Assembly: GCA_964618075.1 (NCBI GenBank)
Contig: CAZTZO010000018.1
Location: 1 to 29,002 of the forward strand
Direction of reading: 5' to 3'
Length of the DNA stretch: 29,002 bases
Source of the DNA: CAYTMY01 sp964618075
GTDB taxonomy: Bacteria > Bacillota > Clostridia > Eubacteriales > Anaerofustaceae
Shown one piece after another: positions 8,473 through 16,582 of this stretch. The notes beneath the pieces are model-generated. The model had not been told where the DNA came from. It ran no database searches and worked only from the letters and a program-made list of their open reading frames with translations. Numbering within the stretch: the stretch's first letter is position 1; each line of letters begins with the position of its first letter. A program made the translations under genes and the position numbers.

Positions 8473-9819
8473 GTGATACAGCTCAGCGAAACACAAAAAT
8501 TTGTTTTAAAGCGACTGACGGATTGCGGTTATGAGGCTTTTTTAGTGGGTGGCTGCGTGCGTGACAAGCTCATGGGAATAGAATCAAAGGACACGGACGT
8601 TACGACCAACGCTTTACCCGAGCAAACAATGAGAGTCTTTTCCGACATGCCTGTTTTTTTAACGGGAATCAAGCACGGAACGATAACAGTCATAATCAAC
8701 AAAGAGCCTGTTGAAATAACCACATATCGCTGTGACGGAGCTTACTCTGACAACAGACACCCCGACAAGGTCACATTCAGCTTAAATATAAAAGAGGATC
8801 TATCTCGCAGAGATTTTACCATGAACGCCATTGCCTATTCGCTTAATGACGGTTTACTCGATATTTTCGGCGGCGTTAGCGACATCAAAAACAAGGTAAT
8901 AAGATGCGTAGGCAACCCACAAGAGCGTTTTAAAGAGGACGCTCTTAGAATTATGCGCGCCATTCGTTTCCTATCGGTTCTCGGCTTTGATATAGAGGAC
9001 AATACGAAAGCGCAGCTTATTTCAAACAAAGATTTACTCAAACATATATCAGCGGAAAGGCTTTCGTCGGAGCTTTCTTACGCGGTATGTGGCAAAAATA
9101 TTAAAAATATGATTATCATGTTTCCATCAGTACTCGATACTTTTATAGACGGCTTTGCTAAAATGGAAAACTTCAATCAATATAATCCCCACCATAAATA
9201 CGATTTATTGACTCACGTGGCAAACGTCACCGCCGCTTTAGAGCCTACGTGCGTGCTTCGTCTGACAGGGCTTTTACATGATATCGGGAAACCGAAATGC
9301 TTTACAAGAGACGAAAACGGAATCGGACATTTTTACAAACACGAACATGAGGGCGCTTTGGCAGCTGATACTATATTAAAAAAACTGCGCTTTGATAACA
9401 GCACTCGCGAAAAAGTCGTGAGGCTCATTAAATTTCACATGTACCCTATGACAAATGACGAAAAATGTATCAAGAAACTTCTTTCCATACTCGGTCCTGA
9501 CGATTTCTTTGATTTGATAAAAATAAAAATAGCAGACACCGCTTCGCACGAAGACAAAAATATGCCGAATAAAGCCTTCTTTGATGAAATTGCCGAACAT
9601 GCAAAGCTTATCATTGAAAAAAAAGAATGCTTTTCACTTAAAGAGCTTGCGGTAAACGGAAATGATATGAAAGAAATCGGATATAACGGTAAGGCTGTCG
9701 GCAACATACTGAACAAACTTTTATCATCGGTGATAAACGGCGAAATAGAAAATAACAAAATCATACTTATGCAAAAAGCGACGATTTTGTTTTCAAAGAA
9801 GAACACAAAAAGCAAATAA
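8473..9819 (+). CDS. cca: CCA tRNA nucleotidyltransferase (class II, with HD domain)
   Basis: A 448-residue CCA-adding enzyme that builds or repairs the 3' CCA end of tRNAs in the cytoplasm without a template. The N-terminal nucleotidyltransferase domain has FLVGGCVRD (23-31), the catalytic Asp pair D40-T-D42 and the SRRDFTMNA motif (111-119). The neck and body follow with ERFKEDALRIMRAIRF (151-166), which includes the nucleotide-recognition helix. An HD domain (THVANVT at 247-253, LLHDIGK at 267-273) follows, as in the larger Gram-positive and E. coli-like enzymes. The GTG at 8473 is chosen because GAAAGG lies just upstream and the N-terminus fits the family. The nearby ATG at 8471 is out of frame. 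The Nei-like gene follows after 29 bases, probably in the same transcript. Confidence 0.93.
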   Translation: MIQLSETQKFVLKRLTDCGYEAFLVGGCVRDKLMGIESKDTDVTTNALPEQTMRVFSDMPVFLTGIKHGTITVIINKEPVEITTYRCDGAYSDNRHPDKVTFSLNIKEDLSRRDFTMNAIAYSLNDGLLDIFGGVSDIKNKVIRCVGNPQERFKEDALRIMRAIRFLSVLGFDIEDNTKAQLISNKDLLKHISAERLSSELSYAVCGKNIKNMIIMFPSVLDTFIDGFAKMENFNQYNPHHKYDLLTHVANVTAALEPTCVLRLTGLLHDIGKPKCFTRDENGIGHFYKHEHEGALAADTILKKLRFDNSTREKVVRLIKFHMYPMTNDEKCIKKLLSILGPDDFFDLIKIKIADTASHEDKNMPNKAFFDEIAEHAKLIIEKKECFSLKELAVNGNDMKEIGYNGKAVGNILNKLLSSVINGEIENNKIILMQKATILFSKKNTKSK

Positions 9820-9848
9820 TAAATAGTACTTAATGAGGAAGATAAAAA

Positions 9849-10679
9849 ATGATAGAGTTACCAGAGAGTCGAACCATATCAAAACAAATGAATGAGGTGC
9901 TAAAGGACAAGACGGTACTTGAGGTAATCATTGAAGCCTCCCCGCACAAGTTCGCTTTCTATTCCGACAATAATAAGGAAGATTATCCTTTTATAATGGA
10001 AGGACAGAAAATAACAGGCTGCATTTCTCACGCAGGTCATATCCAGCTGAACATGAAGGATTGCTTCTTATGCCTTACCGACGGCGCTTATCCGAGATAT
10101 GTAAATAACACTGACAAGCCGGCAAAAAAGCATCAGCTTTATGTTACTTTTACAGATAAAAGCGCATTTTATGTATCTGTACGAATGTACGGAGGAATAA
10201 GACTAAGCACGAACGGAACGATCAACACCGATTATTATAACCAAGCGATATCAAAGCCTGAGCCAACGAGCGATGAATTCACTTTTGAATACTTCAAATC
10301 CCTTTGCAGCGATGAAGCAAAGATTCTCACAGCGAAGACATTTCTTGCAACAGAACAAAGAATACCGGGCTTGGGTAACGGCGTATTACAGGATATACTG
10401 TTCAATTCCGGTATAGATGCGCGTATTAATATAAATAAGCTCGGTGAAAACGATTTAAAAACTCTCTATAAAAGCATAAGAGAAACACTCAATGAAATGT
10501 GCAAACTTCTCGGCAGAGATACAGAGACGGATTTTTTCGGAAACTGCGGAAATTACAGGACGATTTTAAGTAAAAACACATTGGGTACAGCCTGCCCAAA
10601 ATGCGGAAGTGAAATAAAAAAAGCCTCCTACATGGGAGGCACGATATACTTCTGTGAAAAATGTCAAAGAAGATATTAG
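9849..10679 (+). CDS. Fpg/Nei-family protein (endonuclease VIII-like) lacking catalytic Pro2
   Basis: A 276-residue protein with the Fpg/Nei DNA glycosylase layout. It has an N-terminal beta-sandwich, a helix-two-turn-helix region with the conserved TEQRIPGLGNGVLQDILF (168-185), and a C-terminal zinc finger with C249, C252, C269 and C272. Fpg and Nei enzymes begin PELPE or PEGPE after Met removal, and Pro2 is the Schiff-base nucleophile. Here the start reads MIELPES, so residue 2 is Ile while Glu3 and the LPE stretch are kept. I recall this MxELPE form in other Clostridia, so it is probably a subfamily trait and not a sequencing error. It may bind or cut damaged DNA by another mechanism. The start is ATG 9849 with GAGGA upstream; no in-frame upstream start would supply the Pro. 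Confidence 0.8.
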   Translation: MIELPESRTISKQMNEVLKDKTVLEVIIEASPHKFAFYSDNNKEDYPFIMEGQKITGCISHAGHIQLNMKDCFLCLTDGAYPRYVNNTDKPAKKHQLYVTFTDKSAFYVSVRMYGGIRLSTNGTINTDYYNQAISKPEPTSDEFTFEYFKSLCSDEAKILTAKTFLATEQRIPGLGNGVLQDILFNSGIDARININKLGENDLKTLYKSIRETLNEMCKLLGRDTETDFFGNCGNYRTILSKNTLGTACPKCGSEIKKASYMGGTIYFCEKCQRRY

Positions 10680-10684
10680 CTTGA

Positions 10685-11131
10685 TTAATCGAGCCTTGTT
10701 TTCATAATTTTGCCGAATATGCAGCAAATACTTTCAAGCTTGTCGTGCTTGATAGACAAGATATTATCCGCGCAATCGGCAGTTTTTCGATAATTCATTG
10801 GAAACGAATAATGCACAAATACATAATCTGCTGCTTTTATTCTTCCCTTTTCCTTTTTAAGGAACGCCCTAATCGGACAGCAGAAGGTGAACACCCATAT
10901 CGGTGAGCAGATTATTATCTTGTCATAAGTTAAGACATCGACAGTATACTCTTCTAAAGGCATCTCCCAGCGGTGCATTGCAAATCTTCCACACCACCAA
11001 AAGCCCAGATAACCTTTTGTTGGCTCCGTCGTTTTCAATTCAAGCAAATCCGCATTGTATTTATCGGCCTTTTTCTGCGCTATTTTTTTAACATAACCCT
11101 TTCTGGAAAAATAAACAACGAGTGTTTTCAT
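10685..11131 (-). CDS. Flavodoxin-like protein
   Basis: A 148-residue protein with the flavodoxin fold. It starts KTLVVYFSRKGYVKKIA (2-18), where flavodoxins have the phosphate-binding loop (T/S)RTGNT. A central strand DKIIICSPIWVFTFCCPIRAFL resembles the 60s/90s loops (Y/SPIW) of flavodoxin_4/5 families. The usual TGNT is replaced by KGYV, so FMN binding may be altered. The start is ATG 11131, supported by AGAGGAAAG upstream and the family N-terminus; an in-frame ATG at 11269 would add an unrelated 46-residue leader inside the neighbouring gene. The ATG overlaps the neighbour's stop by one base (TAATG), so the pair is translationally coupled. A redox role for the partner is a guess. Confidence 0.75.
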   Translation of the reverse strand: MKTLVVYFSRKGYVKKIAQKKADKYNADLLELKTTEPTKGYLGFWWCGRFAMHRWEMPLEEYTVDVLTYDKIIICSPIWVFTFCCPIRAFLKKEKGRIKAADYVFVHYSFPMNYRKTADCADNILSIKHDKLESICCIFGKIMKTRLD

Positions 11132-11550
11132 TATATTTCTTTCCTCTTTACATACATTAATCCCACAACGGCTTCTATAAGCCCGAATATAAAATATAAC
11201 ACCGATAAGAGGTTTAAAGGATAAATGAAAAACTGTATGCTTATCCACAGCATTAGGATTATCCCACAAAGCATTACGGATTTTGGCGCAAGCGGATGTT
11301 TTTTCATTAACAGATAAAAAGAAATAAACTGTATAATACCGTTTACAATAAGAAGAGCTATACCGGCAAATACTAAATCCCGAAACAGTATATCAGCAAA
11401 CGGCAGCTTATTTAAGCCGGGAAGCAGACCGTCCATGCCTGTGGTTTTGCCGCTTGGGTCAATAAACATGCTAAGAGAGCCTGCGAGTGCTCCTAATGAT
11501 ATAAATAATGTAAAAAATATCGAAGTTTTTCTCAATACTGACGTCTTCAT
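11131..11550 (-). CDS. Small four-helix membrane protein of unknown function
   Basis: A 139-residue membrane protein with four hydrophobic segments (about 10-30, 58-80, 90-108 and 113-132). Between the first two lies a conserved-looking loop, FIDPSGKTTGMDGLLPGL (29-46), followed by the ADILFRDLVF segment. I recognise similar hypothetical proteins from Clostridia but know no function. The start is ATG 11550 with AAGGAG upstream. It leads a two-gene operon and its TAA overlaps the start of the flavodoxin-like gene, which suggests the two products act together, perhaps in membrane-associated electron transfer. That is inferred from coupling only. Confidence 0.7.
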   Translation of the reverse strand: MKTSVLRKTSIFFTLFISLGALAGSLSMFIDPSGKTTGMDGLLPGLNKLPFADILFRDLVFAGIALLIVNGIIQFISFYLLMKKHPLAPKSVMLCGIILMLWISIQFFIYPLNLLSVLYFIFGLIEAVVGLMYVKRKEI

Positions 11551-11575
11551 AAATTACTCCTTAATGTCTGATAAT

Positions 11576-11604
11576 ATAATAAACGTATAATTTGACATAA
11601 GCAA
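11576..11604 (-). promoter_or_regulatory. Promoter of the membrane protein/flavodoxin operon
   Basis: On the minus strand, TTGCTT (11604-11599), a 17-base spacer and TATTAT (11581-11576). The -35 lies inside a small inverted repeat, GCAA-TTTT-TTGC (11601-11612), in the divergent spacer. A plus-strand TTGACA at 11592-11597 with TAATAA at 11614-11619 may serve the divergent ATC-hydrolase gene, so the two promoters would overlap. Confidence 0.5.
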
Positions 11605-11672
11605 TTTTTTGCATAATAAAAATGATGTAATACACGTTTTTTTATGATAATATTAAAAAAAAAGGATACGAT

Positions 11673-12170
11673 ATGGAAAGCAAAGTAATAAATGAAGCAA
11701 AAATAAAAAATCCTCTTATAGTGGCAGTAAGAGAACAGCTTGAGCACAGAGCGCTGTGGATGTATTTGTTGTGCGACGAGGCAAAGAAAAATGGACTCAC
11801 TCCCGATAAGTTTGCGCCCGAGGCTATCAAACACTGCGGACTATATCAGGGAAGCAATCTAGTAAAAAAAGCGGGGACGACATCTCTTAAAGGGCTTAAA
11901 AAAACGCTCTTTTCGAAATTTGCGCAGTGGGTATTTGAAATGGATATAAAGTCGTGTACTGACGACAATCTGGACATAGACTTTCATTATTGCCCTCTCG
12001 TTAAAGCGTGGCAGAAACAAGGCGCAAGCGACGAGGAGATATCTTTTCTTTGCGATTTTGCCATGTGCGGTGACAGAGGAATAGGAGAATCCTTCGGCTG
12101 CGAGCTTGATCTGCCCGAAACAATTTCAAGAGGCGGCGATGTGTGCAAAATAAGATTCAGACGAAAATAA
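11673..12170 (+). CDS. L-2-amino-thiazoline-4-carboxylate hydrolase family protein
   Basis: A 165-residue cytoplasmic protein of the ATC hydrolase family. Recognisable parts are an N-terminal helix bundle (REQLEHRALWMYLLCDEA, 20-37), the Cys/His centre DFHYCPLVKAW (103-113), FAMCGDRGIGESFG (129-142) and the closing GGDVCKIRF. The founding member opens the thiazoline ring of ATC to yield S- or N-carbamoyl cysteine, but most clostridial members are uncharacterised and often sit near regulators or membrane genes, so the reaction here is uncertain. The start is ATG 11673 with AAAGGA 8 bases upstream. It is transcribed alone, divergent from the flavodoxin pair and ending at a hairpin terminator shared with the convergent nitroreductase operon. 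Confidence 0.8.
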   Translation: MESKVINEAKIKNPLIVAVREQLEHRALWMYLLCDEAKKNGLTPDKFAPEAIKHCGLYQGSNLVKKAGTTSLKGLKKTLFSKFAQWVFEMDIKSCTDDNLDIDFHYCPLVKAWQKQGASDEEISFLCDFAMCGDRGIGESFGCELDLPETISRGGDVCKIRFRRK

Positions 12171-12237
12171 ACTAAAGAGCTTTGCGCTTATCGTATGAGC
12201 TTACAATAATACCAAGCAAACTAAAAAGTCAATTATT

Positions 12238-12270
12238 AAAAACCTGTGCATTTCATTTTGCAGGGTTTTT
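12238..12270. terminator. Bidirectional intrinsic terminator
   Basis: Hairpin AAAAACCTG (12238-12246) with CAGGGTTTTT (12261-12270), a single bulged G and a 14-base loop. T-rich sequence follows on the plus strand (TTTTTATTTTT) and on the minus strand (TTTTTAATAATT). It lies between the convergent ATC-hydrolase gene and the seven-gene minus operon. Confidence 0.75.
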
Positions 12271-12334
12271 ATTTTTAAGGCAATACTTTTTACATATATA
12301 GCAAATGAATAATTCTACTTGTTTATAAGCCTTA

Positions 12335-13090
12335 CTAATTGGCGTCCTCAAATCTGAAATCAGAAAAATACACGCTTACGCTTCTAGTCATTTCATTTGT
12401 AAAGCTGCTGTCATACTGTCTGTTATGCATCTTTTTAAGCTTTTCACAAAAATTGTATTCCTCCTTGCCACCCTGTCTTGCCTTTCGTTTAAAATCGTTT
12501 ATTATTTCTTCTTTAGTGCGATCGGAGTATACGTTTTGTCTGACAAGAGCGTCTTCATCAAAGCGAGGCGGCTTTTTCCTGTCCTTCTGTTCTTGAGTAG
12601 GCTTGCCGAATACCACAAGAGCAACAGGGACTGTTAAAGCGGGAAGCTTCAGTAGTTTTTTAACTTTTTCGGCATTTTCCGTGATGTGCCCTATAAAGCA
12701 ACTGCCGATTCCCAAGCTGTTTGCCGCCGTTACGGCATTCATCGCGCTTAGAAATGCGTCAGCGGAGGCGAGCAGATAATCTCCTATACCGGCACTTCTT
12801 ATATCGCAGCCTGCATACTCATAAGCCAGCCTGTATTTTCTGCAATCCGCAATAAAAACAAGACATAATTTCGACTTCTTTATATCGTCTTGCTTTTCGC
12901 ACAGCTCATAAAGAGATTGCTTTATGTCTTTGTCGGTAATGTCAATAATGGTAAAAAGCTGCTGATTGCCCGCGGTCGGTGCATTGAAGGCAGCTTTAAG
13001 GATAGTGCTTCTTTCCTCTGGCAAAACAGTATCTTCGCTATATACTCTAACGCTTTTTCTCTGCATGAGCGATCTGATAACTTCGTTCAA
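12335..13090 (-). CDS. Nitroreductase family protein (NfsA/FRP-like)
   Basis: A 251-residue flavoprotein of the nitroreductase family, likely an FMN-dependent NAD(P)H oxidoreductase. The FMN-phosphate contact motif RKSVRVYS lies at 11-18 and APTAGNQQLF at 37-46. A GIGSCFIGHI segment near the middle and an FGKPTQEQKDRKKPPRF tail region fit the NfsA/FRP branch. The start is TTG at 13090, with AAGGAG six bases upstream and no in-frame ATG that keeps the FMN motif. It is the last gene of the minus operon, 14 bases after the radical SAM gene, and ends before the terminator at 12238-12270. Physiological substrate unknown. Confidence 0.87.
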   Translation of the reverse strand: MNEVIRSLMQRKSVRVYSEDTVLPEERSTILKAAFNAPTAGNQQLFTIIDITDKDIKQSLYELCEKQDDIKKSKLCLVFIADCRKYRLAYEYAGCDIRSAGIGDYLLASADAFLSAMNAVTAANSLGIGSCFIGHITENAEKVKKLLKLPALTVPVALVVFGKPTQEQKDRKKPPRFDEDALVRQNVYSDRTKEEIINDFKRKARQGGKEEYNFCEKLKKMHNRQYDSSFTNEMTRSVSVYFSDFRFEDAN

Positions 13091-13104
13091 TTTGATCTCC
13101 TTAT

Positions 13105-13974
13105 TTACAGCAAGCTTAGCTGACTGCCCGAATATTTGCTTTCATATTCCTTAATGTAAGAAAACACTTCATCAGGTCTGTATTTTATTTTGTATTTATC
13201 ACATTCGTTATGTACCATTTCATCTAACTTGCGAGCTAACGGACTTATACATTCATACGAATATGCGTATTTTTTCATATACTCATGCTTTAAGCCGGGA
13301 AAAGACTCGTCAAGCTTTTTATAAAAGTATTCCCTGTCACCCTCGCGCAGCGTCACTCCGCTACCGAAATACACTATTCCCTTCACTCCCGCATCAAAGC
13401 AATAATCGAGTATTCCGCGCATATTTTCTTTAGTATCGTTAATAAACGGCAAGATGGGAGATATCCATACTACGCTTGGAATACTTTCATCCCTAAGTTG
13501 TTTAAGCGCACAATACCTCTTATTTGTCGTGTCCACGTTCGGTTCGATAACGCTACATATATTTTCGTCAAATGTCGTCATAGTCATCTGTACAACGCAT
13601 TTGCTTTTTTGCGAGATACTTTTATATATATCCAAATCGTTTAAAAACCTTGTGGACTTGGTTATAAACGTAAAACCAAACCCGTATGAATCCGATATAG
13701 ATGCGCATTGTCTTGTTAAATGGAGCTTTTCTTCCACGTGATTGTAAGGGTCGCTCATAGAGCCTGTCCCTATCATACATTTGGAGCGTTTTTTATTAAG
13801 AGCGCTTTCAAGAAGCTGTGGCGCATTGATTTTTACTTCTATATCCGTAAACTCATGCTTCATACCGTAGCATAGGCTTCGTGAGTCACAATAAATACAG
13901 CCGTGAGTACAGCCGCGATAAATATTCATGGAGTTAGATTGTGACAATAAGCTTTTGGCATTTACAAAGTGCAT
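13105..13974 (-). CDS. SPL-family radical SAM protein
   Basis: A 289-residue radical SAM enzyme of the branch annotated SPL family or Rv2578c-like. The cluster motif is CTHGCIYC (Cys22, Cys26, Cys29 with this start) within NIYRGCTHGCIYCDSRS, followed by the family's GTGSMSDPYNHVE stretch. Family relatives include spore photoproduct lyase, but this short group lacks a proven substrate. I choose ATG 13974 because relatives begin shortly before the AKxLLS stretch and GGTGA lies just upstream. TTG 13986 and GTG 13983 are alternatives adding three or four residues and overlapping the kinase stop. It lies between the PfkB kinase and nitroreductase genes with almost no spacing. A DNA- or RNA-directed reaction is only a possibility. 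Confidence 0.85.
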   Translation of the reverse strand: MHFVNAKSLLSQSNSMNIYRGCTHGCIYCDSRSLCYGMKHEFTDIEVKINAPQLLESALNKKRSKCMIGTGSMSDPYNHVEEKLHLTRQCASISDSYGFGFTFITKSTRFLNDLDIYKSISQKSKCVVQMTMTTFDENICSVIEPNVDTTNKRYCALKQLRDESIPSVVWISPILPFINDTKENMRGILDYCFDAGVKGIVYFGSGVTLREGDREYFYKKLDESFPGLKHEYMKKYAYSYECISPLARKLDEMVHNECDKYKIKYRPDEVFSYIKEYESKYSGSQLSLL

Positions 13975-13975
13975 T

Positions 13976-14908
13976 TTATTCACCAAAGCACATGACGTTT
14001 CTTTTTTTATCCAAATCCTCTGAGACGTTTTGTATGCTTTGTACTGTCAAAGATGCTATTTTCGTAGCTTTTTTAACAGCGTCTGATAAATTGTCTCCGA
14101 TTAAAAGCGAATATACGATTGCCGAAAAGAAAGCGTCTCCCGCTCCGGAGGTATCTATCGCTTCTGTTTTTATTGCAGGCTGGTATCCCGCTTCGCCAGT
14201 TCTTTTGTTTTTATATACCGCACCGTTTTCACCCATGGTTATAATCATCGAATTGATGTTGAGCTTTTTTATACCCTTATCAAGGATAGACAGCATTTCA
14301 CCGGGAAGCAAATCGTATGTATCCTCGCCCAAAAGCTTTTGCGCCTCCAAATGATTGCAAACGAAGCATTCCGACAGTGAGTAATATTGTGCATCCTTTA
14401 AAGAAAAAGCCATACTTGCGGATATAACGAACAGTTTTTTATCATACTTTTTAGCTATAAGGGTAACAGTCTTTGTCACAAATTCCGATATATCGGTTTC
14501 CAATACGACGCATTGTGCTTTTTTTATTATTTCATCACCATATTTTGCTATTATTCCTTCTATAATACGAGCGTCGGCAAGACTTGAAAGAGAAGCTATC
14601 TGAGAGCCGTTTTTATCGTCAAGCAATATCCATTTACCCAGACCGTTTTTTTCTTTGGCTATATACTCGGTATTAACATGGCATTCTTTCAGTCTTTTTA
14701 TTATTTCCACGCTTTGCGCCGTTTCATCTACAGAAGACACCAAAGTAACCAATGAACCAAAGTGCGACAGGTTTTCAGCGACGTTTCTTGCCACTCCTCC
14801 GTGTACGAAGTTTATTTCTCCTCGGTTTCTTCCCTCAGGCTCATAACCTTCTCCTACAAAGCCCTTACAGTCAATAAATGTACTGCCGATAACCACAATA
14901 TCATTCAT
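13976..14908 (-). CDS. PfkB-family carbohydrate/nucleoside kinase
   Basis: A 310-residue ribokinase-fold kinase. The N-terminal PfkB motif GGVARNVAENLSHFG lies at 37-51 and the C-terminal signature DTSGAGDAF at 252-260, with catalytic Asp258 and the anion-hole GAGD. The substrate cannot be read with certainty; adenosine, pseudouridine, ribose and sugars are all used by close relatives. It is 14 bases downstream of S-adenosylhomocysteine hydrolase, with a good AAGGAG site, and adenosine is a product of that enzyme. Adenosine kinase, converting adenosine and ATP to AMP and ADP, is therefore an attractive inference. A pseudouridine-kinase-like role is the main alternative. Cytoplasmic. Confidence 0.85.
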   Translation of the reverse strand: MNDIVVIGSTFIDCKGFVGEGYEPEGRNRGEINFVHGGVARNVAENLSHFGSLVTLVSSVDETAQSVEIIKRLKECHVNTEYIAKEKNGLGKWILLDDKNGSQIASLSSLADARIIEGIIAKYGDEIIKKAQCVVLETDISEFVTKTVTLIAKKYDKKLFVISASMAFSLKDAQYYSLSECFVCNHLEAQKLLGEDTYDLLPGEMLSILDKGIKKLNINSMIITMGENGAVYKNKRTGEAGYQPAIKTEAIDTSGAGDAFFSAIVYSLLIGDNLSDAVKKATKIASLTVQSIQNVSEDLDKKRNVMCFGE

Positions 14909-14922
14909 ATATTTTCTCCTTA

Positions 14923-16179
14923 TCAGCAGTATGAATTAATATATTCGTTTTGCGCCTTTGTAAGATTATCAATTTCAACGTTCATGCTTTTAAGCTTTAA
15001 ACGCGCAATACTGTAATCTATTTCTTCAGGCACATTATAAATCCCTGCGGTAAGCTTATCTTTGTTTTTGACGAAATATTCCGCACAAAGAGCCTGTACG
15101 GAGAAGCTCATATCCATTATTTCAGCTGGATGTCCGTCTCCCGAAGCAAGATTGACAAGCTTAGCCTGAGCCAAGATGAAAATTGTTTTTTCATTATCAC
15201 CATCGTCAAATACGAAGGCTTCTATATTGTTTCTTGCCTCGTAGACCTTCTTTGCTTTTTTTCGCATACCCGCTATAGCTACCTCAACGTCAAAATGTCC
15301 CGCGTTGCAAAGCACGGCACCCTGCTTCATATCCTTTATATGCTCACTGGTTATCACATCGCAGCAGCCCGTTACCGTAACGAACAGATCGCCTTTTTTA
15401 ACGGCTTCATTCATAGGCATGACTTCAAAGCCGTCCATTTGCGCTTCTACCGCACGAATGGGATTGACCTCGGCGATTATAACGCGCGCGCCCATACCCT
15501 TGGCTCTCATAGAAACGCCCTTGCCGCACCAGCCGTAACCGGCTACCACGACATTTTTGCCTGCTATTATAAGATTTGTTGTGCGCATTATACCGTCGAG
15601 CACACTTTGACCTGTGCCGTATCTGTTGTCAAATAAATACTTCATCTGTGCATCGTTTACGCACATCATTGCAAAAGGCAGACCCTTTTGTTTATTTCTT
15701 GCCTTAAGGCGCATCACTCCGGTTGTCGTTTCCTCACTGCCTGCGAAAAGCTCTTCGGCAAGATCGCTTCTCTCATCACAAAGTATTTGAGTAAAATCTC
15801 CGCCGTCATCTATGATAAGATTCGGTTTGCATGAAAGCGTGGCTATAAGATGCTCGTGGTATTCATTTGGTGTGGAAGCATGCCAAGCATAAACGTGAAC
15901 TCCCAATGAAGCAAGTCCCGCCGCCACATCGTCCTGAGTGGAAAGAGAGTTGCAGCCGGTAACAAAAACCTGCGCGCCCGCTGCCTTAAACAAAAGAGCC
16001 GTCCTTGCCGTTTTTGCCTCAAGATGTATAGACATGGATATTTTCAAGCCTTCAAACGGTTTCTCTTTAATAAACCGCTCCTCGATAAGTGCGGATACGG
16101 ACATATGCATACGCGCCCATTCTATTTTTTTTACTCCCTCTTCGGCGAGAGTCGTATCTCTGAGAATGTTTTCAAGCAT
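14923..16179 (-). CDS. ahcY: Adenosylhomocysteinase (S-adenosylhomocysteine hydrolase)
   Basis: A 418-residue NAD-dependent enzyme that cleaves S-adenosylhomocysteine to adenosine and homocysteine, relieving product inhibition of methyltransferases. Conserved parts include the substrate region with H52, DDGGD (124-128), EETTTGV (149-155), the Lys180 and Asp184 pair in VNDAQMKYLFDN, and the Rossmann motif VVAGYGWCGKG (211-221). It is the short form with YGTGQS and no C-terminal Lys/Tyr tail, as in archaea, Thermotoga and some Clostridia. The ATG at 16179 overlaps the upstream DUF3795 gene by eight bases, with AAAGGGGA as ribosome site. It is followed at once by a PfkB kinase. Some short-form enzymes act on S-inosylhomocysteine after deamination, so substrate preference should be kept open. 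Confidence 0.93.
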   Translation of the reverse strand: MLENILRDTTLAEEGVKKIEWARMHMSVSALIEERFIKEKPFEGLKISMSIHLEAKTARTALLFKAAGAQVFVTGCNSLSTQDDVAAGLASLGVHVYAWHASTPNEYHEHLIATLSCKPNLIIDDGGDFTQILCDERSDLAEELFAGSEETTTGVMRLKARNKQKGLPFAMMCVNDAQMKYLFDNRYGTGQSVLDGIMRTTNLIIAGKNVVVAGYGWCGKGVSMRAKGMGARVIIAEVNPIRAVEAQMDGFEVMPMNEAVKKGDLFVTVTGCCDVITSEHIKDMKQGAVLCNAGHFDVEVAIAGMRKKAKKVYEARNNIEAFVFDDGDNEKTIFILAQAKLVNLASGDGHPAEIMDMSFSVQALCAEYFVKNKDKLTAGIYNVPEEIDYSIARLKLKSMNVEIDNLTKAQNEYINSYC

Positions 16180-16561
16180 TATTCTTTTTCCCCTTTAGAA
16201 TGATATCTATCACCTCGTAAGTATTTACGCCCTTGTCGTAATCCCCGTCGTTTGTACCATCGTAGTGATATACCATACCGTCTTTTTCGTTTTCCTCAAG
16301 TACGCCCTCTAAAAAATCCTGTCCGTACTCACGCATTAATTCAATAAACGCCATAGGCTTGGGCTTGGCGAATATTATGTTGTCAGAGCAAGGATACTCC
16401 CTGCATTCCCAACAGCCCGAAATATTCTTTTGTTTACAGCAGTTTTTGCTCTTACACCATTCTTTGTTAACGCTATCGTCCATGCGGCACCCTAAACAGT
16501 CTTCATTGTTGCATAAGCTACACGCCAAAGCGCAAAAACCGAACCCTTTTTGCTTGTCCAT
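16172..16561 (-). CDS. Cysteine-rich DUF3795 domain protein
   Basis: A 129-residue soluble protein of the DUF3795 type. The N-terminal half is dense in cysteines: C10, C14, C17, C22 and C25 in GFCALACSLCNNEDCLGC, then WCKSKNCCKQK and the SGCWECREYPC segment. These probably bind zinc or an iron-sulfur cluster. The C-terminal half is helical and acidic. The start is ATG 16561 with AAAGGA upstream. It is the third gene of the minus operon and overlaps the SahH gene by eight bases. DUF3795 proteins have no settled function; the context suggests nothing more precise than metal- or redox-linked metabolism. Confidence 0.8.
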   Translation of the reverse strand: MDKQKGFGFCALACSLCNNEDCLGCRMDDSVNKEWCKSKNCCKQKNISGCWECREYPCSDNIIFAKPKPMAFIELMREYGQDFLEGVLEENEKDGMVYHYDGTNDGDYDKGVNTYEVIDIILKGKKNNA

Positions 16562-16582
16562 TATGTATTCCTTTATATATTA

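Noticed and set aside
11132..11269. A 46-residue N-terminal extension of the flavodoxin-like protein
   Set aside because: The extension lies inside the upstream membrane-protein gene, has no flavodoxin similarity, and the internal ATG at 11131 has a good ribosome site and the expected N-terminus.
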